From contig NZ_BLJQ01000003.1 of the NCBI RefSeq assembly GCF_014132155.1, positions 364,205 through 428,204 of the forward strand: a stretch of DNA of 64,000 nt, given 5' to 3'. Each line of letters opens with the position of its first letter. Within the stretch, counting starts at the first letter, position 1. This document shows positions 32,004 to 41,677 of this stretch, piece by piece. The stretch is from Gluconobacter sp. Gdi (GTDB taxonomy: Bacteria > Pseudomonadota > Alphaproteobacteria > Acetobacterales > Acetobacteraceae). The position numbers and the translations under genes are program-made. Below the pieces are notes generated by a model. The model was given only the letters and a program-made list of their open reading frames with translations, did not search any database and was not told the DNA's origin.

Positions 32004-33142
32004 GATGCCTCATCCGTATAGGAACGATTTTTCCAGCGTACGCCGACCCCTCTGTGGTGGTCTATGGCTGAGCCGACGGTAGCAGCCATATAAAAGGCCG
32101 CGACGAATGGTAGCGGTAGCGCCCGCCACAATGGGAGACCAAACCTTTTCAAAGTTGGCAGAAAGGTTGCGCAAGACACGAGATAGGTCAGGAGTCCCAC
32201 CTTTCTCGTGCGCCCCTTACCAAAAAGCGCCAGCCCGACAGGGAGAAGCCAGATCAGCGTCATTCCCAGAATGGTCGCCAGCAACAGCAATGGAGACTGG
32301 CGCAACTGGACGTAAGCTGTCCGGGCAATCATTTCCCAGATGTCTTTAGCGCCGCGATAGGGCCGAACTGACCACGCAAGCTCGCTGTGTCCCAGATAGA
32401 GACGACCGCCTGATCGTTTGACATGTGCAGCGAGTGTGCAGTCATCAATCAGTGCACCTCGAATGGCTTCAATGCCGCCAATCCGCTCCAGAGCGCGTCT
32501 ACGAAGAAGGATCGTTCCTCCCGCTGCTCCGGCAATGCGGGACCGTTCACTGGCCGTCCAGGCAAACGGATAGAGCATGGCGAAGAAGTAAACGAAAGCT
32601 GGAACCAGAAAGCGTTCAGCCGAACTCTCGCAGTTAAGGGCGACCATCTCTGAGACCATGTCGAGATCGTCTTCCCGGGCCTTGGCCAGAAGCGTGGCCA
32701 GATGCTGCGGCGCATGCATGATATCGGCGTCGGTGAATAGAATATAGCCGTAAGGCCCAATGTGGTTCACTGCCTCTTGGGCACCCTGGTTCACGGCCCA
32801 CAGCTTGCCGCTCCACCCAGGCGGCCGGGGCGCTCCGGTGAGGACAATCAGCCGGTTATGGGGGTCAGGTACGGCGCGTGCCAGATCCCCGGTTCCGTCC
32901 GTGCTGTTATCATCCACGAGAATGACGGAAAGTTTGCCATCGTAGTCCTGCTCCAGAAGAGATTTCAGGCAAGACTGAATGGACTCAGCTTCGTCACGTG
33001 CCGGCACCACGATCGCAACATCTGGTGCGCAAGGCGGTGACGAACCTGCTTTGAGAGTTGGACCACCCTGCCAGAATTTCCCGTGGAAGAGTGAGAGGTA
33101 AATCCAGGCTCCAAGACTGGTAAGTGCGCTTCCAAACAGCAT
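32000..33142 (-). CDS. hpnB: Hopanoid-associated glycosyltransferase HpnB
   Basis: A 380-residue GT2-family membrane enzyme. It has an N-terminal helix, the GT-A core (VVPARDEAESIQSCL, VDDNSTDGTGDLA, ILFTDADIMHAP, with LIDDCTLAAHVKRSGG later) and C-terminal transmembrane helices from about residue 270. Its exact acceptor is not settled in the family. It overlaps hpnC and hpnA by a few bases, showing a tight operon. Confidence 0.9.
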   Translation of the reverse strand: MLFGSALTSLGAWIYLSLFHGKFWQGGPTLKAGSSPPCAPDVAIVVPARDEAESIQSCLKSLLEQDYDGKLSVILVDDNSTDGTGDLARAVPDPHNRLIVLTGAPRPPGWSGKLWAVNQGAQEAVNHIGPYGYILFTDADIMHAPQHLATLLAKAREDDLDMVSEMVALNCESSAERFLVPAFVYFFAMLYPFAWTASERSRIAGAAGGTILLRRRALERIGGIEAIRGALIDDCTLAAHVKRSGGRLYLGHSELAWSVRPYRGAKDIWEMIARTAYVQLRQSPLLLLATILGMTLIWLLPVGLALFGKGRTRKVGLLTYLVSCATFLPTLKRFGLPLWRALPLPFVAAFYMAATVGSAIDHHRGVGVRWKNRSYTDEAS

Positions 33143-34137
33143 TATTTCATACGTCCATGCAGACGGAACCAGGAAATTGCATCAGCGATCGCATCCCGTG
33201 CAGGGCGGGGTGCATAGCCCAGTTCTCTCTGTGCCTTGAGCGATGAGAAAAACATAAGCTTCCGGGACATGGCGAGTGTTTCGCGCGTTACGCGAGGCTC
33301 GATCCCAAATCCTCGCGCAAGCCATTCGGAAACCACGGCAACTGGATAAAGCCAGGATTGCTTGAGCTTGACCCGCGGCGGCTTGACGCAGGCAATTTCA
33401 CTAGTGAGCCGGAACAGGTCTCCCAGCATCATGTTCTCGCCACCAAGGATATATTTTTCGCCAATCTTGCCGCGCTCCAAAGCGAGAGCATGGCCTTCAG
33501 CAACATCGTCTACATGAACGATGTTCAGTCCAGTCTCAACATACGCAGGCATTCGGCCCGAGGCACAGTCGAGGATCATCTGCCCCGTAGGCGTTGGCTT
33601 GATGTCCCGCGGGCCGATAGGGGTTGATGGGTTAACGATAATGGCTGGTAGGCCCTTCTCCCGAACCAGCTTCAGGACTTCCTGTTCCGCTCGATATTTG
33701 GAAAGTTTGTACGTACCGATGACGCTGCTTTCCGTGACGTATGTTTCTTCGTCAGCGGGCGTACCATCCTTGTTCAGGCCCAGAGCGGCAACGGATGAAC
33801 AGTACACGATCTTTTCTACGCCCGCCTCAAGCGCTGCAAGCATCAGGTTTCGTGTGCCGTCAACGTTGGCCTTCATCATGACGGAAGGGTCCGGGACCCA
33901 GAGTCGGTAGTCGGCAGCGACGTGAAAGAGGATCTTCACACCTTTGAGAGCGGCAGGAAGGGTCGTCGGATCAGACAGATCCCCGATGGCAAGTTCCGCG
34001 TCGAGCTCTGCAATGTTGGAACGGTCCGAGTTTTCCCGAACAAACAAACGCAGGCGGTGCCCACGTTCCCGGAGTACGCGGGCAACAGCAGAACCAACGA
34101 ACCCGGTAGCCCCTGTAACGAGTGTGACATCGTTCAT
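33142..34137 (-). CDS. hpnA: Hopanoid-associated NAD-dependent sugar epimerase HpnA
   Basis: 331-residue extended short-chain dehydrogenase. N-terminal glycine motif VTGATGFVGSAVARVL and catalytic YxxxK in GTYKLSKYRAEQ are visible, with NPSTPIGPRDIKPTPTG and the family C-terminus GYAPRPARDAIADAISWF. It is the first gene of the hpnA-hpnB-hpnC block, divergent from hpnL across a 138-base promoter region. Confidence 0.92.
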   Translation of the reverse strand: MNDVTLVTGATGFVGSAVARVLRERGHRLRLFVRENSDRSNIAELDAELAIGDLSDPTTLPAALKGVKILFHVAADYRLWVPDPSVMMKANVDGTRNLMLAALEAGVEKIVYCSSVAALGLNKDGTPADEETYVTESSVIGTYKLSKYRAEQEVLKLVREKGLPAIIVNPSTPIGPRDIKPTPTGQMILDCASGRMPAYVETGLNIVHVDDVAEGHALALERGKIGEKYILGGENMMLGDLFRLTSEIACVKPPRVKLKQSWLYPVAVVSEWLARGFGIEPRVTRETLAMSRKLMFFSSLKAQRELGYAPRPARDAIADAISWFRLHGRMK

Positions 34138-34275
34138 GGTGGCAATCTTCTCCTCGGCTCATCAGCAACAGGTTGAAATTTTTCGGCCACCATACTGCCG
34201 GTGGCTTTCGGGGGAAAGCGTCTGCAAGGCTGGAATATTGCAGAGCTGTAGGTTAGAGCGTGTTGCGAACGGTAT

Positions 34276-35445
34276 GTGACGAAGACGTTGAAAAAAACTC
34301 TCCCTATTATTCTCTCCCTTCTGGGTGTGGCTCTTTTCACATTCATTGCCGCCAAGGCAGGCATCCAGCCAGTCATGGAAGCTCTTGGAAAAGTTGGCGT
34401 CGGAGGTTTCTTCCTTCTGGTGCTGATCCAGCTTGTTCTGGATGTCGGTCTCGGCCTCGCTTGGAAGGCAGCCGTACCGCAGATTGGTCTGGCACGATTG
34501 ACCGGCGCGCGATTTGTCCGCGATGCAGCCGGTGCCTGCCTGCCCTTTTCCCAGCTTGGCGGAATGGTCCTTGGCGTCCGTGCGACCCTGGCAGGGCATC
34601 AGGCTCGGGACGTTGATGGTGAAGATCTTCACTGGCCAGAAGGTGTGGCGGCCAATCTGGTCGACATCACAACAGAGGTTCTGGGGCAGATTGCCTTTAT
34701 TCTCGTTGCGATTCTCTGCCTCGTTGGCCATCAGGGAGCTGCGCGATTTATCTGGCCTCTGATGGGCGGCATGGTGCTGCTGTCTCTTGGGATTGCTGGC
34801 TTCATATGGACGCAGCATCGTGGTGGGTCCATGATCCGCAAAACTGCCACGTTCTTCGGACGCCACATCGCCGCTGACTGGCGAGAAAGCCTGATCGGAA
34901 ATACGGACATCTTTCAGGCTCGCCTGGAAGCGCTCTGGGGGCGCCCGGATCGAATTATGCTTGGCGCAATCGTTCATTTTAGTTGCTGGGTCGGTGGTGC
35001 AGTCGCCACATGGACTGCTCTGGAGCTTTTGGGCGCCCACGTCGGGTTTCTGTCCGCACTTGCCATCGAGGGAGTGGTGTGTGGAATCATGTCAGCGGGT
35101 TTTCTGGTTCCGGCTGCCCTCGGTGTACAGGAAGCGGCATACGTCGCGCTTGGCCTGATTTTTGGAATAGACTCACAGATATCCCTCAGCCTGTCCCTGC
35201 TCCGTCGCGGGCGTGACATCCTCATCGGCATCCCTGTTCTTCTCGGGTGGCAGGTCGTGGAGATGAATCGTCTTCGGAAGGAACGGGCCACTCTTGTCGG
35301 CTCGCATGAAGACGCAGTCTCTTCTGTTCTGAAAAAAGCCAGAACGACCGCGATGACTGGATCTGTCAGCAAGGATGGATCATCAAATCGTGAAAATGAA
35401 AAAGAGGACGACGCAGCTTTCGCAGCCGCGCCGCGTACCCTGTAA
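34276..35445 (+). CDS. hpnL: HpnL family integral membrane protein
   Basis: 389 residues with six to eight hydrophobic helices, related to the lysylphosphatidylglycerol synthase flippase-like domain (ACLPFSQLGGMVLGVRAT and, near the C-terminus, SAGFLVPAALGVQEAAYVALGLIFG are characteristic). In this family HpnL is tied to hopanoid clusters and probably to hopanoid trafficking. GTG start at 34276; the stop overlaps the tyrA ATG by one base (TAATG). The final 50 residues are polar and charged. Confidence 0.85.
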   Translation: MTKTLKKTLPIILSLLGVALFTFIAAKAGIQPVMEALGKVGVGGFFLLVLIQLVLDVGLGLAWKAAVPQIGLARLTGARFVRDAAGACLPFSQLGGMVLGVRATLAGHQARDVDGEDLHWPEGVAANLVDITTEVLGQIAFILVAILCLVGHQGAARFIWPLMGGMVLLSLGIAGFIWTQHRGGSMIRKTATFFGRHIAADWRESLIGNTDIFQARLEALWGRPDRIMLGAIVHFSCWVGGAVATWTALELLGAHVGFLSALAIEGVVCGIMSAGFLVPAALGVQEAAYVALGLIFGIDSQISLSLSLLRRGRDILIGIPVLLGWQVVEMNRLRKERATLVGSHEDAVSSVLKKARTTAMTGSVSKDGSSNRENEKEDDAAFAAAPRTL

Positions 35446-36323
35446 TGCCGCTTTTTCGTTCTCTGGCAGTCATTGGTCCTGGACTGATCGGCTCGTCTGT
35501 CCTGCGGCGCGCCAAGGAAATGGGCGAGCTTGCGGAAACGTTAATCGCGGCTGATATCAATCCTGCTGTTCTTGAGCGCGTACGGGAGCTCGGGATTGCC
35601 GACGTCGTTACAGACGATATGGCACAGGCAGCGCAGGCTGAGTGCGTGATGATCTGCGTTCCTGTCGGAGCGGTAGAGGCTACGGCGCGCGCTATTCTGC
35701 CTCACATGCGACCGGGAGCGATTCTGACGGATGTCGCATCTGTACGCGGGAAACTGGGACCTACAATACAGACACTCCTGCCCGCTGGTGTGGATTATGT
35801 TCCCGGTCATCCTATGGCTGGCACCGAGCACTCAGGGCCAGACGCTGGTTTTGCAACGCTTTTTGAGAACCGCTGGTCGCTGCTCGTGCCGCCAGAGGGC
35901 GCAAATGAGCTTGCCGTAGAGAAGATCCAGACGCTGTGGGAGCTCTGTGGCGCTCGCACAAAAATTCTTCCTGATGACAAGCATGACCGTATTTGTGCCA
36001 TGGTGAGTCACCTTCCCCATCTGCTGGCTTTTACAATCTGCGATACGGCGGATAATCTTTCCGAAGAAATCCGCGCAGCCGTTCTCGATTATGCCGCATC
36101 GGGCTTTCGTGATTTCACGCGTATTGCGGCTTCTGACCCCGTCATGTGGCGAGATATCTTCATCGCCAACAAGGACGTCCTGCTAGAGACGCTGGATCGC
36201 TTTGTCGCAGATGCTCAAGGCATGGCGCAGGCGATACGTGAAGGTGATGAGGCAGCGATTACGAGCCGGATTGAGAGAGGTCGAGCCATCCGGCGCACAC
36301 TGATTGAAAATCGACAGGTCTGA
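35445..36323 (+). CDS. tyrA: Prephenate/arogenate dehydrogenase
   Basis: Catalyses the last or penultimate step of tyrosine synthesis by oxidative decarboxylation with NAD(P). The 292 residues show the Rossmann motif VIGPGLIGSSVLRRA, DVASVRGKL, the signature GHPMAGTEHSGP and the catalytic region MVSHLPHLLAFTI. No ACT or chorismate-mutase domain is attached. It is coupled to hpnL by a one-base overlap. Confidence 0.92.
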   Translation: MPLFRSLAVIGPGLIGSSVLRRAKEMGELAETLIAADINPAVLERVRELGIADVVTDDMAQAAQAECVMICVPVGAVEATARAILPHMRPGAILTDVASVRGKLGPTIQTLLPAGVDYVPGHPMAGTEHSGPDAGFATLFENRWSLLVPPEGANELAVEKIQTLWELCGARTKILPDDKHDRICAMVSHLPHLLAFTICDTADNLSEEIRAAVLDYAASGFRDFTRIAASDPVMWRDIFIANKDVLLETLDRFVADAQGMAQAIREGDEAAITSRIERGRAIRRTLIENRQV

Positions 36324-36326
36324 GTA

Positions 36327-36364
36327 TTTTCCCTTCCTGCAAGAAAACTCACAGGAAGGAAAAA
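36327..36364. terminator. Convergent terminator between tyrA and pyk
   Basis: CCTTCCTG (around 36332-36339) pairs with CAGGAAGG (around 36352-36359), flanked by T-rich sequence on the left and A-rich on the right, so it can act on both strands. Confidence 0.7.
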
Positions 36365-36374
36365 TGATTTAAAA

Positions 36375-37805
36375 TCAGGCTGTTGTAATGCGAAGCGTAT
36401 TTGTGCTTCCAGCCACGCCATAAGGCAGGCCAGCCAGAACGATGACATGGTCCCCATTGCGGCACAGCTTCATGGACAGTGCCATGGCAGCTGTTGGTGC
36501 AGCCAGTTCCTCAATGCTCTGAGCAATATGCTCTTTCTCTACGACCTGAGGGAAGACGCCCCAGACAACGCAGAGTCTACGAGCCACTTCCTGATGAGGG
36601 GTGACGGCGAGGATCGGACAGTGAGGACGTTCACGAGCCATACGAAGGGCGCCACCACCGCCTTGTGTCCGAACGCCAATGGTCCGAGCATTCAGCGCGG
36701 TGCTGACCTGCCACGCGGCCTGAACAATCGCGTCCTGAACCGTCCCTTCCGGCTTCGGGCGGGAGCGGTCCATGCGCAGACGCCATTCGACGTCCTGCTC
36801 AACACGAGATGCAATACGCGCCATGATGGAAACTGCTTCGATCGGATACTTGCCGGCCGCACTTTCCGCTGAAAGCATGACAGCATCCGCGCCATCATAA
36901 ACGGCGTTGGAAACGTCAGAAACTTCGGCGCGTGTTGGCGTTGGGCTTTCGATCATGCTTTCCAGCATCTGTGTCGCCACGATCACCGGACGGCACTGAC
37001 GACGGGCCTCAGCGATAGCGCGCTTCTGAGCGACGGGCACTTCTTCCGGGGGAAGCTCGACACCAAGATCGCCACGAGCGACCATGATCGCGTCTGAAAG
37101 ACGAACGATCCGCTCCAGGTCGTCCATTGCCTGTGGCTTTTCTAGCTTCGTCACAATCGCTGCGCGGCCCTTGGCGATATTGCGCGCTTCTTCAACGTCT
37201 TCAGGCCGCTGCACGAAGGAGAGTGCAATGAAATCCACACCGAGAGAAAGCGCGAAGTCGAAGTCCTTGCGATCTTTCTCTGTCAGCGCCGGGATAGGAA
37301 GCGTTACGTCAGGGACGTTCACGCCCTTTCGTTCAGACAGCTTGCCACCAATGACAACTTCCGTTTCAAGAGCGCCTTCGATGACATTGACGACGCGCAG
37401 CTTGAGCTTGCCATCATCCAGCAGGAGATGGCTGCCTGGCTTGGCGGCAGAAATGATCTCCGGGTGCGGCAGGCAGACGCGGTCTATGTTGCCGGGCGTT
37501 CTGTCCAGATCCAGACGGAACGGCTTTCCTTCTTCAAGGATGACCGGGCCATTCTCGAAAACACCAACGCGCAGTTTCGGGCCCTGAAGATCAGCAAGAA
37601 TGGCGAGTGGTCGGCCAACTTTTGCTTCTGCTGCACGGATCGCGGCATGACGCTCGCCATGGTCTTCGTGTGCACCGTGTGAGAAGTTGAGACGGAAGAC
37701 ATTTACCCCTGCTTCGGCCAGAGCAAGGATCATCTCAGGCGAGGACGATGCCGGGCCAAGAGTTGCGACGATCCGCGTGCGACGATGATGGGAGCTGGAT
37801 GTCAT
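36375..37805 (-). CDS. pyk: Pyruvate kinase
   Basis: Forms pyruvate and ATP from phosphoenolpyruvate and ADP. The 476 residues start with RTRIVATLGPASSS, contain NFSHGAHEDH and the active-site Lys region ITKLEKPQAMDD (read VTKLEKP). IMVARGDLGVELPPEEVPVAQK and the signature MLESMIESPTPTRAEVSDV, C-terminal allosteric domain included, follow. I chose MTSSSHHRRTR at 37805 over the longer frame to 37823. Confidence 0.97.
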   Translation of the reverse strand: MTSSSHHRRTRIVATLGPASSSPEMILALAEAGVNVFRLNFSHGAHEDHGERHAAIRAAEAKVGRPLAILADLQGPKLRVGVFENGPVILEEGKPFRLDLDRTPGNIDRVCLPHPEIISAAKPGSHLLLDDGKLKLRVVNVIEGALETEVVIGGKLSERKGVNVPDVTLPIPALTEKDRKDFDFALSLGVDFIALSFVQRPEDVEEARNIAKGRAAIVTKLEKPQAMDDLERIVRLSDAIMVARGDLGVELPPEEVPVAQKRAIAEARRQCRPVIVATQMLESMIESPTPTRAEVSDVSNAVYDGADAVMLSAESAAGKYPIEAVSIMARIASRVEQDVEWRLRMDRSRPKPEGTVQDAIVQAAWQVSTALNARTIGVRTQGGGGALRMARERPHCPILAVTPHQEVARRLCVVWGVFPQVVEKEHIAQSIEELAAPTAAMALSMKLCRNGDHVIVLAGLPYGVAGSTNTLRITTA

Positions 37806-37829
37806 ATGTTGGCGTCCTCGCAAGAAAAA

Positions 37830-38759
37830 TCAGTTGGATTGAATCGTCTCTCCTGGGAGAAGACCCCAGAACAGACGACGTGGCAGCCATCCCTCGTAGC
37901 CTTTGACGACCACGTGGCACCATTGAGAACTTTGTGGGCAGGCCTTGATATTGCCTACGGTGCCCGGCTGGAGGACAGCAACCACGCTACTGTCTTCCTC
38001 CGGATGGCTCATGAGGAGAACATCACTTTTATGCGCGCGGGCTTCGTCCTGCGTCTCGACGTGACCCAGAACGCGTGCATCTGCACGGCCGATGTGGTCT
38101 CCGTCCTTGGCGGAAGCCTCTCCCGTCTGAGCTTTCACGCCTTCAGGCGGCAAGCCCGGAATAACGAAAGTTCGGCTGCCATACAGCGTCGCCTGATGGA
38201 CCCATCCCTTCTGGCCGTCGGAGTCTTCGACAAGTCGCCAGACATCGAATTCACGCTCGATCTGAACTGGGAGACCACGGCGATGATAAACCCAGTCAAT
38301 GGGATAGCGATCGCCCGGGCCGCGCCGCATATAGACCTTGTCTGCGCGGAGAGCTGCATATCGAGGCAAAGGTAGCCCCGTGTTGCTGCCCTTATCGGTC
38401 GGGTCTGTGGAGGGGACATCCGGCGTTGCCTGCGCTGTTGCGGGCTGACTCGTAACGGCCGCTGCGGCTGCCGCTCCGGCTCCGGCCGCCGCTACAGGGG
38501 CGACATGTTTGCCAGAGATGTGATGTGATGCATGGTGAGGTGCCTTGACCGCCCCGGCACTGTCATTCTTGGCTTTTACCGCCTTCTTTTTCGCATGAGA
38601 GGCCTTGGCAGTAGAGGCATCAGCCTTTGCCGCGTGCTCATGCTTGTGATGACGTGCTTCTGCGGGATGGACGGCCAGCAGAGCTGTGCCAGTCGTGACA
38701 GCCAGCAGAAACTGACGGCAGCGGAGTGTTCGGGACAGAGGGGTGACAAGCGTTCTCAT
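37830..38759 (-). CDS. Secreted SH3-domain protein
   Basis: 309 residues. A signal peptide lies in the first 40 residues (CRQFLLAVTTGTALLAVHPAEA). A His/Lys/Ala-rich low-complexity linker of about 80 residues follows, ending in a poly-Ala stretch. Two bacterial SH3-like regions of the DUF1058 type come next (KVYMRRGPGDRYPIDWVYHRRGLPV and a second with WCHVVVKGYEGWLPRRLFWG). Such proteins are thought to bind peptidoglycan. It lies directly upstream of pyk on the same strand. Confidence 0.8.
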   Translation of the reverse strand: MRTLVTPLSRTLRCRQFLLAVTTGTALLAVHPAEARHHKHEHAAKADASTAKASHAKKKAVKAKNDSAGAVKAPHHASHHISGKHVAPVAAAGAGAAAAAAVTSQPATAQATPDVPSTDPTDKGSNTGLPLPRYAALRADKVYMRRGPGDRYPIDWVYHRRGLPVQIEREFDVWRLVEDSDGQKGWVHQATLYGSRTFVIPGLPPEGVKAQTGEASAKDGDHIGRADARVLGHVETQDEARAHKSDVLLMSHPEEDSSVVAVLQPGTVGNIKACPQSSQWCHVVVKGYEGWLPRRLFWGLLPGETIQSN

Positions 38760-38838
38760 GACCGCATCCCTGCCAAGGGTAGAAGGTTTCGGCAAGTCAC
38801 CAAATCACAAAACTGTCGAATTGTCCCAAGGCGTACAC

Positions 38839-39216
38839 TCATAGTGCCGTGATCGGGCGGTCTCCCGCCTGCTCCAGAAAGGTTACAATACCCCGTACGG
38901 AAACGGTTTCCATAAGGGCATCCGGTTTGAGGCCCGTCAGAGCAAGTCCGGTTTCACACGCCATGAGTGTTACGTCGAATTCGATCAAGGCATCACGCAA
39001 TTCACTGAAACCCGGGACGCCGCGAGCGGCAAGTTCATCATCGGGGATAACCCCTGTTAAACCCGACCAGTCCTTTGCCAAGGCGTGAACACTCTTTCCT
39101 CCTGCAAAAATTGTAACCGGGCGCCCCAAAGAGAGCATCCCGGCTGCCACGATAAACGCGTAGTGAGCGCGCTGCCAGGAATCGTCCGCCAGAGTCAGGA
39201 ACAGAGGGGGTTTCAT
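38839..39216 (-). CDS. DsrE-family protein
   Basis: 125 residues: PPLFLTLADDSWQRAHYAFIVAAGMLSLG, FAGGKSVHAL and the conserved LMACETGLALTGL with a Cys. DsrE/TusD relatives transfer sulfur or bind small molecules; the Cys sits where the active thiol is in several members. It overlaps the moeB-like gene by 4 bases, so a sulfur-carrier context is plausible. Confidence 0.8.
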   Translation of the reverse strand: MKPPLFLTLADDSWQRAHYAFIVAAGMLSLGRPVTIFAGGKSVHALAKDWSGLTGVIPDDELAARGVPGFSELRDALIEFDVTLMACETGLALTGLKPDALMETVSVRGIVTFLEQAGDRPITAL

Positions 39217-39986
39217 GCCGGTTTGCTTTCGTTATCGGTGTGGACCGGACAGGAAGGGTCCCTGGCCAAGACAAAGCTCCGCATGGTCGCACCCAGAGCA
39301 TCCCAGATCATGAGGCGTGTTTCTTCCCGCCCCTCGAGTTGCATAAGTTCCCGCATGACCTCAACGGCCATCAGACTTCCCATGACGCCTGTTGCGGCAC
39401 CTAGAACGCCGGACTGCCCGCATGTTGGTGCTTCAGTCTGAGCAGCTTCAGGGAAAAGACAACGATAGCAGGGTCCCCCGGTCTGAGGCCGGAAAACGGC
39501 CAACTGTCCTGAAAAACCCTGAACAGCGCCTGATACTAGTGTTCGCCCATGTTTTACGCAGGCATCAGAGACTGCAAGGCGCGTCTCAAAGTTATCGGTG
39601 CCATCGCAAATCAGGTCGTAGTGCGGAACAAGCTCATTCAGTGTGTCCGGTGTGGCGCGCAGACAATGCGCTGTGACGCGAGATAGCGGATTGAGCGCGG
39701 TAAGTCTCTCGGTGGCCGCTTCAGCCTTTGGACGTCCAATGTCTTGCGTCGTGTAGAGAACCTGCCGCTGAAGGTTGCTGAGCTCCAGATGGTCGTAGTC
39801 CATCAGGCCGATATGCCCAACGCCGGATGCAGCCAGTTGTTGTGCAAGAGGAGCCCCGAGCCCTCCTGCTCCCACAATCAGGACTGAGGCCTGCCTGACC
39901 TGCGCCTGCCCAATGGCCCCCACCTGCGGGAGCAGAATATGACGGGAATATCGCTCAAGTTCGGCATCAGAAAAATCAAGGTTCAT
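39213..39986 (-). CDS. moeB: MoeB/ThiF-type sulfur-carrier adenylyltransferase
   Basis: 257-residue E1-like enzyme that adenylates the C-terminus of MoaD or ThiS. It begins RYSRHILLPQVGAIGQAQV, then the ATP-binding VGAGGLGAPLAQQLAASG and DYDHLELSNLQRQ. CDGTDNFETR and two zinc-type Cys pairs (CYRC, then a single Cys in APTCGQSGVLG) follow. There is no rhodanese extension. MoeB or ThiF specificity cannot be told from sequence alone. Confidence 0.88.
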   Translation of the reverse strand: MNLDFSDAELERYSRHILLPQVGAIGQAQVRQASVLIVGAGGLGAPLAQQLAASGVGHIGLMDYDHLELSNLQRQVLYTTQDIGRPKAEAATERLTALNPLSRVTAHCLRATPDTLNELVPHYDLICDGTDNFETRLAVSDACVKHGRTLVSGAVQGFSGQLAVFRPQTGGPCYRCLFPEAAQTEAPTCGQSGVLGAATGVMGSLMAVEVMRELMQLEGREETRLMIWDALGATMRSFVLARDPSCPVHTDNESKPA

Positions 39987-40083
39987 CAGGACAAGATAAT
40001 TGCTGACTTTTCAGACGGAAAGACGTTAGATTCACAGATGTCCACCTTCTCCTGATTTTCAGGGTCTGTGCGGAGGCTTGAGC

Positions 40084-40617
40084 GTGAAAAATTCTTTCTG
40101 GAAAATATCATACCGAGCCCGGCAAGGACTGGGTGTTACAGCGGGTGCCGTGCTGGCTGCCTACGCTGTTTCCCCGTTTCTGGCATTGTGGGATATTGAT
40201 CGCGCCATGAAGGGCAATAACCCTGCGCGCCTGATCCCTCATGTGGACTGGAGTTCCCTGACACATTCCCTCAAGGAGCAGTTCAGGCCATCTGCCCCTG
40301 CCTCAGACGATGATCTGCCGGATTTTGGCAGCTCTTTTGCCGGCAATGCGATATCGAACGCGATTGATACGGAGCTTTCTCCCGCCACTCTTATGACGAC
40401 AGCGCGTCAGCTGATGCCAGCGGGATCTTCCGGGTATTCTTCCAGTGGTGGCTGGCCAGTACTTGGTGGCCTGCACGCTCACTTTGTGAGCCTGAACAAG
40501 TTTGAGGCTCAGGTGGACCAGCCAGGGCAGACTCCATTCGTCCTTCACATGAAGTTCGAGCACTGGGGCTGGAAAATCACGCGATTTGAACTGCCGCAGT
40601 CTGCCCCGCGGCCCTGA
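40084..40617 (+). CDS. DUF2939 domain protein
   Basis: About 177 residues with an N-terminal hydrophobic helix (GVTAGAVLAAYAVSPFLALW) and the segment DIDRAMKGNNPARLIPHVDWSSL, typical of DUF2939. The rest appears periplasmic and folds into a small alpha/beta domain. GTG at 40084 has GGAGG 7 bases upstream; a TTG at 40078 is too close to that site. Function is unknown. Confidence 0.78.
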   Translation: MKNSFWKISYRARQGLGVTAGAVLAAYAVSPFLALWDIDRAMKGNNPARLIPHVDWSSLTHSLKEQFRPSAPASDDDLPDFGSSFAGNAISNAIDTELSPATLMTTARQLMPAGSSGYSSSGGWPVLGGLHAHFVSLNKFEAQVDQPGQTPFVLHMKFEHWGWKITRFELPQSAPRP

Positions 40618-40628
40618 ACAAGGGCCGT

Positions 40629-40853
40629 TCAGGCCGGGGGAAGATCTTCCTCAAGAACTGTGATGTGAATGGCGTATGAGATTTCGCCTTCATCTTCGTC
40701 ACGATGAACCGTGCCGATAACTTCGCCTGAAACGGCAAGTTCAACACTCATTCCCTTACGTGCAGGCTTAACGACTGCGAGCTTCGGCGATCCCAGAAGA
40801 CGCTGCAGCGTCGTTTGAAGGCGTGTCACTTCGGAAGGGGTCATATCGGCCAT
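40629..40853 (-). CDS. DUF3126 family protein
   Basis: 74 residues: MADMTPSEVTRLQTTLQRLLGS, LAVVKPARKGMSVELAVSGEVIGTVHRDEDEGE and an acidic tail, matching the short alphaproteobacterial DUF3126 family of unknown function. A longer frame reaches 41132 but overlaps the divergent lipoprotein promoter, so the ATG at 40853 is preferred. Confidence 0.78.
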   Translation of the reverse strand: MADMTPSEVTRLQTTLQRLLGSPKLAVVKPARKGMSVELAVSGEVIGTVHRDEDEGEISYAIHITVLEEDLPPA

Positions 40854-41042
40854 GAGTGGCACTCCTGTGTTTGGCAAGGTCTTGCCCTGTAGCTCATCGT
40901 TACCCTTAAAGGAACCCGTCTCCCCTACCCTGAATGGGTTTCGTGTTGTAGAAACCGGGCTCTTCTTATTTTGCCCTGTCCATTCGGTCCTGTCCGGAAT
41001 GGTGTAGGGCAGTTCATCCTGACCCCGCGCAAAGGAGACAGA

Positions 41043-41642
41043 ATGCGCCCCTTCCTCTTCCGTACACTCGGAGCTCTCGTCACAACGGCAGCTCTTTCCG
41101 GATGCGGTTATTTTGATTCCCGTAACGCTCACAAGGCTCAGTTCGAGATGGTCGGTATGACCGGATACGATCTTCAGGCCTGTGCTGGTCTTCCAGGAAG
41201 CACCAAGAAGCTTAACGATACGACAGAGATCTGGCAGTACGATGGTACGCAGAGCACTCCTACCATTTCTTCTGATTCAGGTCTGATTCCTGCACAGTCC
41301 ATTATCAGCATTTATCAGTCTGCTTTTGGCGGCGGCGGCACAACTTGCCGTATGGTCCTTCGACTGGACCATGATCGTGTTTCCGAAGTGCATTACACGG
41401 GAAATGACGACGAATATATCGGCACTGACGGTATCTGCTCCATCATCACCCGGGGTTGTGCTCGCCAGAGAGAGTCGACGATGCATCGTGTAAATGCAGG
41501 TCCATTCGGTCCGGTGTCGGCCTTCCACCCACCGGCAACACCGGCACAGAGCACCTCGGCCACATACTCCGACCAGTCCGGAAAATATGTGCCGAAATTC
41601 ACCGACGACAAAACACAGTCGGTTATTCAGCCAGCCAAGTAA
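41043..41642 (+). CDS. Putative lipoprotein
   Basis: 199 residues: signal peptide MRPFLFRTLGALVTTAALSGCG with lipobox LSGC. After the membrane anchor, GMTGYDLQACAGLPGSTKKLND and EIWQYDG recall SmpA/OmlA-like small lipoproteins, but no firm family is claimed. AAAGGAGA 8 bases upstream fixes the start at 41043; the frame opens further upstream at 40971. Confidence 0.8.
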   Translation: MRPFLFRTLGALVTTAALSGCGYFDSRNAHKAQFEMVGMTGYDLQACAGLPGSTKKLNDTTEIWQYDGTQSTPTISSDSGLIPAQSIISIYQSAFGGGGTTCRMVLRLDHDRVSEVHYTGNDDEYIGTDGICSIITRGCARQRESTMHRVNAGPFGPVSAFHPPATPAQSTSATYSDQSGKYVPKFTDDKTQSVIQPAK

Positions 41643-41652
41643 AAACGAAACA

Positions 41653-41677
41653 GCCGGGATTTATCCCGGCTTTTTTT
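41653..41677 (+). terminator. Intrinsic terminator after the lipoprotein gene
   Basis: GCCGGGA (41653-41659), loop, TCCCGGC (41664-41670), then seven T to 41677; the T-run touches the pdxJ stop codon on the other strand. Confidence 0.9.
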